A stretch of DNA of 5,101 nucleotides from Flavobacteriaceae bacterium (GTDB lineage: Bacteria > Bacteroidota > Bacteroidia > Flavobacteriales > Flavobacteriaceae), in the NCBI GenBank assembly GCA_016763715.1, contig JAESTG010000132.1, positions 1 through 5,101 of the forward strand, in the 5' to 3' direction. Below are positions 1-5,101 of the stretch, piece after piece; within the stretch, counting starts at the first letter, position 1, and each line of letters opens with the position of its first letter. Position numbers and translations under genes: made by a program. The notes beneath the pieces are model-generated. The model searched no databases. It was not told the DNA's origin and worked only from the letters and a program-made list of their open reading frames with translations.

Positions 1-1468
1 ATTGAAGGTCCATGTACTTTCTTAAAGCATCCAATTCTTTTTCTAACAGCACGTAGTTTTGAGTTGAATTTTCTAAAATAAGTCGAAGCAATCGAGAGAA
101 TTTCAGTAAATAATCACTGGCTCTCTTTTGGTCTTTTTTCATTTCATTCTGAATAGCATAGAGCGTATTAAAAGTAAAGTGAGGATTCATTTGAGACCTT
201 AGCAGACGTTGCTGGTTTTGAAGACTCTTCCTTTCAAATTTTAATTTTCTGCGCTGATAGAATAGTACACCAATAACCCCTAATAAACCTGCTGAAATCA
301 ATCCAATTGTTGACATGGTTTTTAGTCTAATTCTCTCTATTTCTGCCGTTTGTTTCTCGGCTAATAACAATTTTTCTTTATCATTGGCTTTAGTTAGCTC
401 TTGAAGTTCTGTTTTTGATCGTTGAACGTATATTTCATCTTGATGGGTATATATATTATCCATCAATTTTGAGATTATTTTACCTCCCTTATTGGTCTCA
501 ATAGCGTATCTCAATTCGTAATTCAAAAGAGCTTTTTGTTTTGTTCTTGACATATTTTTAATACCAAGTTGATTTGTAGAATCTAGATACATTCTTGCCA
601 TGTCATAGTTGTTGAGATCCATATATACCTCGGAAATATTGCTATATGCGTTCACCACTGTGTTAAGATAATCACTGTTTTCAGTGTCTTTTTTGCTTGC
701 AATAAGCGCTTTTAAGTAATGAAATAGTGCCTTTTGGTAATTAAGTTCATAATATTGGTATACTCCATAGTTGGTGTGGGTTTGTTCTTTAAATCGATTG
801 CTTAGGGTTTCTTCATCCTCAAGCAATTTTTCCAACATTTTCATGGCACCGATTTTGTCATCTAAATAATCGTATTTTAGACTAGCTAGTGCGTTCACAA
901 CATAAGGGAGGTTTGCAGTGTCTTTTCGTTTGACGAAGTCCATTTGAATGTTTAAGACTTCATGGGCTTTTTTATAATCTCCCATCATCAAATACGCTGA
1001 TTTTTCCCAAAAATATGCCCATGTGTAGGAACTATAGTTTATATCTTCTCGAAGAATAGTTTTGAACTTATTACTTATTTGTAGGCAATCTCCAGATAGC
1101 CCTAATGAGGCGTGTGTATTCCAAGCGGATTTGTAATATTCTATTTGGCGGTTACTGTAGAGTGAATCATTTACATAATCGATTGCTTTGTAAAAATAAA
1201 TAGCAGCACTGTCCGCCCTTCCGCTTTTTTTGAAATATTTCCCAATCAGGAACATATTTTCCGCATGCACCGAATCTGGAGCATTCTTAATATTTTTCAG
1301 TAATAGCTGAGCTTGTTTTAGGTAAATAAGCGTAGAATCCTGAGATTTAGATTCTATATTTTTCTGAATAGTTACAACCCTGTCCACTTCTGACGAAATA
1401 TTACTCTTTTGGTCACAAGCCAATAAAATAATCCCTAAACATACAAGGGTTGGGAGTAGTTTTAACAT
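1..1468 (-). CDS. TPR-containing LytS-type sensor histidine kinase (3' end missing at left edge)
   Basis: This is the sensor half of a two-component system, expected to sit in the inner membrane and signal to a LytTR-type response regulator. The frame is open from ATG 1468 to the window edge (489 codons), so the C-terminus is cut off. Residues 1-18 form a lipoprotein-type signal with lipobox LLAC (Cys18). Residues about 45-345 are helical with TPR-like pairs, for example around 84-97, 150-173, 234-258 and 272-296. A charged coiled-coil stretch covers about 352-383, a single membrane helix about 386-404, and basic residues (QRRK) follow at 405-408, consistent with the cytoplasmic side. The His_kinase (PF06580-type) H-box reads MNPHFTFN with phospho-acceptor His430. 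The conserved VLLEKELDAL stretch follows at 473-482. The HATPase_c domain, roughly another 120 residues, would lie beyond the edge. It is divergent from the nuclease gene. The ligand is unknown. The family call is secure, the TPR boundaries are approximate. Confidence 0.9.
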   Translation of the reverse strand, partial: MLKLLPTLVCLGIILLACDQKSNISSEVDRVVTIQKNIESKSQDSTLIYLKQAQLLLKNIKNAPDSVHAENMFLIGKYFKKSGRADSAAIYFYKAIDYVNDSLYSNRQIEYYKSAWNTHASLGLSGDCLQISNKFKTILREDINYSSYTWAYFWEKSAYLMMGDYKKAHEVLNIQMDFVKRKDTANLPYVVNALASLKYDYLDDKIGAMKMLEKLLEDEETLSNRFKEQTHTNYGVYQYYELNYQKALFHYLKALIASKKDTENSDYLNTVVNAYSNISEVYMDLNNYDMARMYLDSTNQLGIKNMSRTKQKALLNYELRYAIETNKGGKIISKLMDNIYTHQDEIYVQRSKTELQELTKANDKEKLLLAEKQTAEIERIRLKTMSTIGLISAGLLGVIGVLFYQRRKLKFERKSLQNQQRLLRSQMNPHFTFNTLYAIQNEMKKDQKRASDYLLKFSRLLRLILENSTQNYVLLEKELDALRKYMDLQ

Positions 1469-1472
1469 ATAT

Positions 1473-1480
1473 CAAACTTA
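1473..1480 (-). promoter_or_regulatory. Putative -7 promoter element of the sensor kinase gene
   Basis: On the minus strand the sequence reads TAAGTTTG, an exact match to the Bacteroidota -7 consensus TAnnTTTG. It ends 4 bases before the kinase ATG, so transcription would begin at about 1469, giving a leaderless or nearly leaderless mRNA. No good -33 TTTG or TTG element is visible at the usual spacing upstream. The motif has only six fixed bases and the DNA is AT-rich, so chance occurrence is possible. Confidence 0.4.
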
Positions 1481-1508
1481 TAAAAAAAAGTTAAGCAGTG
1501 TATAAGTT
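1475..1508. repeat. 8-bp inverted repeat in the divergent control region
   Basis: AACTTATA (1475-1482) is repeated in inverted orientation as TATAAGTT (1501-1508), with an 18-base spacer containing an A-run. The left arm overlaps the putative -7 element of the kinase gene. It could be an operator for a dimeric regulator. The arms are AT-rich apart from one G-C pair each and could be fortuitous. It is not a plausible terminator because the loop is long and the stem weak. Confidence 0.4.
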
Positions 1509-1510
1509 AA
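1488..1510. repeat. Short direct repeat AAGTTAA, possible regulator half-sites
   Basis: AAGTTAA occurs at 1488-1494 and again at 1504-1510, a period of 16 bases. The 9-mers 1487-1495 and 1503-1511 resemble the LytTR half-site pattern [TA][AC][CA]GTTN[AG][TG]: the first matches fully, the second misses the last position. Canonical LytTR half-sites are spaced about two helical turns apart, further than here, so the match is only suggestive. The repeats lie roughly 20-40 bases upstream of the predicted kinase transcription start. Confidence 0.3.
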
Positions 1511-1559
1511 CCTATAATTGTAAGTCTACCTTTATGAAAGAAGAGAAAGGCATTTCCAT

Positions 1560-1567
1560 TACATTTG
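1560..1567 (+). promoter_or_regulatory. Putative -7 promoter element of the endonuclease gene
   Basis: TACATTTG matches the Bacteroidota -7 consensus TAnnTTTG exactly. The expected transcription start is near 1571, giving a leader of about 15 bases before ATG 1586. The best -33 candidate is the imperfect TTTATG at 1531-1536, with a 23-base spacer, so the upstream element is weak. The position helps decide the start of the nuclease: the in-frame TTG at 1565 lies inside this element and would not be transcribed. Confidence 0.5.
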
Positions 1568-1571
1568 CACT

Positions 1572-1581
1572 ACAAATTTGT
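1572..1581. repeat. 10-bp perfect palindrome ACAAATTTGT in the nuclease leader
   Basis: This perfect palindrome sits between the putative -7 element and ATG 1586, covering the predicted transcription start region. A second inverted pair, ATTTG (1563-1567) with CAAAT (1573-1577), overlaps both it and the -7 box. Such a location would suit a repressor site. A 10-bp AT-rich palindrome may also arise by chance, and no regulator is identified. Confidence 0.35.
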
Positions 1582-1585
1582 CCTA

Positions 1586-2404
1586 ATGAATCGCAAATAC
1601 ATCTACTTTATATTGGTAATAACTATAACAACAACACTCTTTTTTGCTGAAAAATATGTAGATCGTGAGAACGAACACTACCCGAATACTTCTGAAGTGA
1701 AAAAAGATGTGGGGCCTATCGAGTTTGATGAGACTTTTTATCCCACTTCAACTACGGGGGTGGTGATAAATCATGCCTATTATTCTCTTTCTTATGCCGA
1801 AGAACATGAGCAGGCCGAGTGGGTGGCATATGAAATGAAGAAAAGTCACCTTTCTCAAAATGAATTTAAGCGACCTTACTTTGTTGAAGATAAAGAAGTA
1901 AGGACTAGTTCAGCTGATTGGCGAAATTATAAAAAATCAGGCTATGATAGGGGGCATTTATGCCCCGCAGGTGATCGACGTTTCAATTATGGTGCATTCC
2001 ATGAAACTTTTTTGACAAGTAATATTAGCCCCCAAAATAGCAAGTTTAATAGTGGAGTTTGGAATCGGCTAGAACAAAAAGTTCGGTTCTGGGCAAAAAA
2101 GTATGACGGCGTTTTTGTGATTACGGGTGGTGTCTTGAAGAAAGGTCTATCTGGAATAGGAGATGAGAGGGTTTCGGTTCCAGAGGAATTCTACAAAATT
2201 GTAGTTGATGCATCTGGAGATAAACTTAAAACCATTGCCTTTCTAATTCCGAATAAAGGTACCAATACCTCGTTCTATGATTTTGCCGTCAACATAGACC
2301 AAATTGAAGCCAAAACTGGAATCGATTTCTTTCCAGCACTCTCTAATTCCGAAGAAAAAATACTGGAATCTAAAATAGATTTGAAAGCTTGGGGTAAACG
2401 CTAG
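1586..2404 (+). CDS. DNA/RNA non-specific endonuclease (Serratia nuclease / NUC1 family), exported or anchored
   Basis: This 272-residue protein is predicted to cleave DNA and RNA without sequence specificity, using one divalent metal ion in a beta-beta-alpha-metal (Endonuclease_NS, PF01223) fold. The family signature is complete: DRGH at residues 121-124 (general base His124), SNISPQ at 145-150, and metal-ligand Asn155 with Glu163 in NSGVWNRLE, matching the spacing of Serratia His89, Asn119 and Glu127. Conserved VFVITGG and TGIDFFP follow. Residues about 5-22 are hydrophobic after a short basic start, so it is a signal peptide or a membrane anchor and acts outside the cytoplasm. No lipobox and no type IX secretion C-terminal domain are visible. 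ATG 1586 is chosen over the TTG at 1565 because the latter lies within the -7-like element. No immunity-like partner gene is seen, consistent with a nutrient-scavenging or extracellular-DNA-degrading enzyme; that role is inferred. Confidence 0.93.
   Translation: MNRKYIYFILVITITTTLFFAEKYVDRENEHYPNTSEVKKDVGPIEFDETFYPTSTTGVVINHAYYSLSYAEEHEQAEWVAYEMKKSHLSQNEFKRPYFVEDKEVRTSSADWRNYKKSGYDRGHLCPAGDRRFNYGAFHETFLTSNISPQNSKFNSGVWNRLEQKVRFWAKKYDGVFVITGGVLKKGLSGIGDERVSVPEEFYKIVVDASGDKLKTIAFLIPNKGTNTSFYDFAVNIDQIEAKTGIDFFPALSNSEEKILESKIDLKAWGKR
1951..1966 (+). repeat. GC-rich inverted repeat inside the nuclease active-site codons
   Basis: GGGGCA (1951-1956), loop TTTA and TGCCCC (1961-1966) form a perfect 6-bp stem with a 4-base loop in otherwise AT-rich coding DNA. 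It spans the codons for Gly123, His124, Leu125, Cys126 and Pro127 of the catalytic DRGH region. No T-run follows, so it is not an intrinsic terminator. It may simply reflect the codons of a conserved motif, but the mRNA hairpin should be comparatively stable. Confidence 0.45.
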
Positions 2405-3657
2405 GTGTAACCGTAATTTGCGCCATCCAATCGCACAAAAATAAAAAGGAGTATCGTAAAGCCCCATAAGCTGGAACCTCCATAGCTAAAGAAGGGTAGT
2501 GGTATTCCAATGGTTGGAAGTAGTCCTGTGACCATCCCAATATTTACAAAAAAGTGGATAAATAAAATGGCAGCAACTCCATAACCATACACCCGACTGA
2601 ATTGTGATCGTTGTCGTTCTGCCAAGAATATAATTCGGAAGATGAGCGCACAGAATAATACGACTACCAAAAGAGCCCCAAGAAACCCCCATTCTTCTCC
2701 AACGGTGCTAAAAATATAGTCGGTGTGCTGTTCTGGTACAAAATTACCCTTAGTTTGTGTTCCCTGAGTCCAACCTTTGCCTGTCCAACCACCACTGCCA
2801 ATAGCAATCTCACTTTGATTAGTGTTATAGCCAATTCCCTTCGAGTCTGTTTCTTTTCCTAATACAATATTGAAACGATCTCGGTGACGTTGTTCAAAAA
2901 CATTATTGAATATATAGTTTACTGAAAAGGAAAATGCAATACAGGCAACAATGATAGTTCCATATTTGAAGCGATTGGGACGCTTTTTTCGTTGAATAAG
3001 AAAAGTAATTAAAGCTATGACAATTACAATTACAGCTATCCAAGTAACGCCCAATACCAAGGTGCCAATAAACAAGGCAGCGACAAAAAAACCTAAAAGC
3101 AGATATGCAAAATGCATTCCCTCTCGGTACATTGCGAATACAAAGGCAGCATAGATTAAAGCACTTCCTGGGTCGGGTTGTGGAATTATAATTAATGCAG
3201 GAATTGTAATAATTGCAAAGGCACGAAGCTGATGCTTAAACTTTTTTATGTTGGTTTGAATATCACTTATGTATTTTGCCAGAGCAAGTGCAGTTGCTGC
3301 TTTAGCAAATTCACTAGGTTGGAGACCCACTGGTCCAAACGAATACCAAGAAGTTGCACCTGAAATTTCTTTGCCAAAAGGAAATAAAAGTATAAGGGAT
3401 AGCAAAGAAACTAGATAAATAATACTTGCGAATCGTTCATAGAATTTTGCGTCCAGAGCCAAAATAAAAATAATAAGCAAAACACTCAAACCAATCCAAA
3501 TAAGCTGCTTGAAATAGATTTGACTAAAATCAAAGAAAGTGGAATTTACATCATTTAGAGACGCCGAATAAATGTTCACCCAACCAATAAATACCAAACC
3601 AATAAATAATAGAATAGTGACCCAATCAAATTTTATGTGTCCAGAGAGTGACTTCAT
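2401..3657 (-). CDS. rodA: Rod shape-determining protein RodA, SEDS peptidoglycan glycosyltransferase
   Basis: RodA polymerises lipid II into glycan strands in the inner membrane as part of the elongasome, paired with PBP2. The 418-residue protein is a polytopic membrane protein, with helices at about 12-32, 51-68, 78-94, 145-159, 166-177, 183-221 (long, probably two), 232-250, 326-346, 356-380 and 397-410. SEDS motifs are present: GLQPSEFAK at 111-119, QPDPGSAL at 160-167, EQRHRDRF at 255-262, and HTDYIF at 311-316, whose Asp313 corresponds to the catalytic Asp of RodA. The FtsW/RodA/SpoVE signature follows, with GLLPTIGIP at 378-386 and FFSYGGSS at 389-396. It is longer than E. coli RodA (370), mainly around residues 200-305. 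Pairing with PBP2 identifies it as RodA rather than FtsW. Its ATG overlaps the mrdA stop, and its own stop codon shares CTAG with the stop of the convergent nuclease. Confidence 0.96.
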   Translation of the reverse strand: MKSLSGHIKFDWVTILLFIGLVFIGWVNIYSASLNDVNSTFFDFSQIYFKQLIWIGLSVLLIIFILALDAKFYERFASIIYLVSLLSLILLFPFGKEISGATSWYSFGPVGLQPSEFAKAATALALAKYISDIQTNIKKFKHQLRAFAIITIPALIIIPQPDPGSALIYAAFVFAMYREGMHFAYLLLGFFVAALFIGTLVLGVTWIAVIVIVIALITFLIQRKKRPNRFKYGTIIVACIAFSFSVNYIFNNVFEQRHRDRFNIVLGKETDSKGIGYNTNQSEIAIGSGGWTGKGWTQGTQTKGNFVPEQHTDYIFSTVGEEWGFLGALLVVVLFCALIFRIIFLAERQRSQFSRVYGYGVAAILFIHFFVNIGMVTGLLPTIGIPLPFFSYGGSSLWGFTILLFIFVRLDGANYGYT

Positions 3658-3659
3658 TA
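3655..3659 (-). other. TAATG stop/start overlap coupling mrdA to rodA
   Basis: On the minus strand the mrdA stop TAA (3659-3657) and the rodA start ATG (3657-3655) share one base. A terminating ribosome can therefore re-initiate directly on rodA, favouring matched synthesis of PBP2 and RodA. No Shine-Dalgarno-like purine tract is obvious just upstream, which is normal for Bacteroidota. Confidence 0.85.
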
Positions 3660-5101
3660 ATGGTTAATACTAAAAGGTTCGTCGGAATAAGGTTTTGCAT
3701 ATTCTTCTTCCAAACTTCCATTCAGAATAAAGTCTTCTAAATCTGTACGAGTAATTTCGTCGTTAATGTATTTTTCAATCATTAAACTAGCAATACGACC
3801 TGCCCAACGAGAACCCCAATATCCATTTTCAACGAAAACTGCGATGGCAATTTTCGGATTGTTTCGTGGTGCAAAAGCTATAAAAACAGAGTGGTCGGTT
3901 AATTGCATTCTTTTTCCGTTAACAACTGTATAATTTTCGGCAGTACCTGTTTTTCCACAAATTTCAATACCCTCTACTTGCAGGTGAGAGGCAGTCCCAT
4001 AGTTGTAGACATCAAACATTCCATCAATCACAGGGCCAAAATGTTCGGAGTCGATAGTAGTGGTATATTTTACGTTGTATTTGCTAGGAATGGTATCTAC
4101 ACCTACAATATTCTTGATAACGTGAGGCTTATAATACCAACCTCGATTGGCAATGGCAGCTGTAAAATTAGCCATTTGCATGGGGGTCATTAGTATTTCT
4201 CCTTGTCCAATAGCATTAGAAATTGTAGCAGGCGTATACCAATTATTATTCGGGTACATGGCATCATAGGTTTTAGAACTTGGGATTTTACCACGTCGAC
4301 CCGCGGGTAAATCATGCCCCATATATTGTCCCAATCCAAAACTACTCAAATGAGATTTCCATTTATCCATTCCTTCTCGAGGTGATGAAAATTTGTCTAT
4401 AGTTCTTCGGTATACCGTTGCAAAATAACTGTTACAGGAATAACCAATGCCAGCAATCAAACTGAGTGGACTTCTATGGTGGTGACAACCCAAAGGCTTT
4501 CTTCCTCCATAGTTATAGCTTCCGTGACAGGAGATTTTCTCATTAATATCTATAACACCTTCTTGCAAACCAATTAGTGCCGTTAAGGCTTTAAAAGGAG
4601 ATCCAGGGGGGTATTCACCCGATAATACTCGATCAAAAAGTGGTTTAGCTATGGTGTCATAATAGAGTTTAGTGAAATTTTTAGAACGCTCACGACCAAC
4701 CAATAATCCAGGATCATAATTCGGCGCAGCAACAAGTGCTAAAATTTCTCCAGTGGCTGGCTCCAATGCAACAATTCCACCTCGTTTATTCACCATAAGG
4801 GATTCGCCATATTTTTGTAAAACACCATCAATTGTGAGTATGATATCTTTACCGCGAACTGGCAGGGTATCGAACCTCCCATTCTCATAAGAACCTATAT
4901 TTCTATTGAAGCGATCCTTTTGAATATAACTCACGCCTTTTACACCACGTAAGACTTCTTCATATACTTTTTCAACACCTTCAGCTCCAATGATCTCACC
5001 TTTTTGATAGTAGGGGCTTTTTTCAATGATACCTTCATTTACTTCGGAAATATAGCCAAGAACATTGGCAGAATAATTCACCTGATAGTCACGCAAGGAT
5101 C
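3657..5101 (-). CDS. mrdA: Penicillin-binding protein 2, elongasome transpeptidase (5' end missing at right edge)
   Basis: PBP2 cross-links nascent peptidoglycan during side-wall elongation, working with RodA on the outer face of the inner membrane. The frame is open through the right edge, so the true start, the membrane anchor and part of the pedestal are missing (about 140 residues if the protein has the usual length near 620). A TTG at 5096 could be mistaken for a start but lies inside a conserved stretch (LRDYQVNYSANVLGYISEVN). Counting from 5096, all three transpeptidase motifs are present: SPFK with nucleophile Ser166, SCN at 220-222, and KTG at 382-384. LEPATGEILALVAAPNYDP at 111-129 is the usual lead-in to the domain. 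A Cys/His-rich patch (CHG at 190-192, CHHH at 204-207) precedes SCN. The C-terminal LEDFILNGSLEEEY is the extension I recall from Bacteroidota PBP2s. Gene order makes mreD, mreC and mreB the likely upstream neighbours. Confidence 0.95.
   Translation of the reverse strand, partial: SLRDYQVNYSANVLGYISEVNEGIIEKSPYYQKGEIIGAEGVEKVYEEVLRGVKGVSYIQKDRFNRNIGSYENGRFDTLPVRGKDIILTIDGVLQKYGESLMVNKRGGIVALEPATGEILALVAAPNYDPGLLVGRERSKNFTKLYYDTIAKPLFDRVLSGEYPPGSPFKALTALIGLQEGVIDINEKISCHGSYNYGGRKPLGCHHHRSPLSLIAGIGYSCNSYFATVYRRTIDKFSSPREGMDKWKSHLSSFGLGQYMGHDLPAGRRGKIPSSKTYDAMYPNNNWYTPATISNAIGQGEILMTPMQMANFTAAIANRGWYYKPHVIKNIVGVDTIPSKYNVKYTTTIDSEHFGPVIDGMFDVYNYGTASHLQVEGIEICGKTGTAENYTVVNGKRMQLTDHSVFIAFAPRNNPKIAIAVFVENGYWGSRWAGRIASLMIEKYINDEITRTDLEDFILNGSLEEEYAKPYSDEPFSINH

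Noticed and set aside
1534..1647. A short plus-strand reading frame of 37 codons starting at ATG 1534 and overlapping the start of the nuclease gene.
   Set aside because: It would start upstream of the predicted transcription start, has no recognisable features, and runs out of frame through the nuclease signal sequence. The purine-rich tract at 1537-1550 is inside it, not ahead of it.
1586..2404. The nuclease as a secreted antibacterial toxin with an immunity partner.
   Set aside because: No delivery domain, no toxin-type N-terminal module and no adjacent small immunity-like gene are present; the neighbours are a kinase and cell-wall genes.
2243..2467. A 74-codon minus-strand frame across the nuclease/rodA junction.
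   Set aside because: It is antisense to the conserved nuclease C-terminus and overlaps the end of rodA in another frame, with no family resemblance.
2486..2692. A 68-codon minus-strand frame inside rodA.
   Set aside because: It lies wholly inside the conserved SEDS signature region in a different frame and is a shadow of rodA.
3903..4193. A 96-codon plus-strand frame opposite mrdA.
   Set aside because: It is antisense to the region carrying the KTG motif; its openness follows from the mrdA codons, and the protein is not recognisable.
5094..5096. TTG as the start codon of PBP2.
   Set aside because: The frame stays open upstream to the edge, and the residues around this point belong to a conserved internal stretch, so the gene is truncated by the window.
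5098..5101. The window ends exactly in GATC, hinting at a cloning junction.
   Set aside because: A 4-base match at one edge is weak evidence, the left edge shows no such site, and the reading frame runs cleanly to the end.

Overview
The window looks like chromosomal DNA from a member of the Bacteroidota, most likely a flavobacterium-like organism. The reasons are the AT-rich composition, the lack of convincing Shine-Dalgarno sequences, two matches to the Bacteroidota -7 promoter element (TAnnTTTG), a TPR-containing LytS-type sensor kinase of the kind common in that phylum, and family-typical PBP2 and RodA sequences. No mobile element, CRISPR array, tRNA or rRNA was seen. Species-level assignment is not possible from the sequence alone.

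Layout, left to right. (1) Positions 1-1468, minus strand: the first 489 codons of a sensor histidine kinase with a lipoprotein-type signal, a TPR-like periplasmic region, a coiled coil, one membrane helix and the His_kinase H-box. Its ATPase domain lies beyond the left edge. (2) Positions 1469-1585: a 117-bp divergent intergenic region with a -7-like element facing each way and several short symmetric or repeated motifs. (3) Positions 1586-2404, plus strand: an exported or membrane-anchored DNA/RNA non-specific endonuclease of the Serratia nuclease (beta-beta-alpha-metal) family with all its catalytic residues. (4) Positions 2401-3657, minus strand: rodA, the SEDS peptidoglycan glycosyltransferase. 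(5) Positions 3657-5101, minus strand: most of mrdA (PBP2), the cognate transpeptidase, with its N-terminus beyond the right edge.

PBP2 and RodA work as one peptidoglycan synthase in the elongasome. They are encoded in the order mrdA-rodA with a 1-base stop/start overlap (TAATG), so they are almost certainly co-transcribed and translationally coupled. In related genomes mreB, mreC and mreD usually precede this pair, so they are the expected genes to the right. The nuclease converges on rodA so tightly that the two stop codons share the palindrome CTAG, leaving no room for an intergenic terminator. The kinase and nuclease diverge from a common control region, which allows coordinated regulation but does not prove it.

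Overall this is mostly a conventional housekeeping and accessory neighbourhood. I did not find a convincing new system. The points that most deserve a second look are the doubly anchored (lipobox plus membrane helix) sensor kinase, its possibly leaderless promoter, the corrected start of the nuclease, and the shared stop codons.
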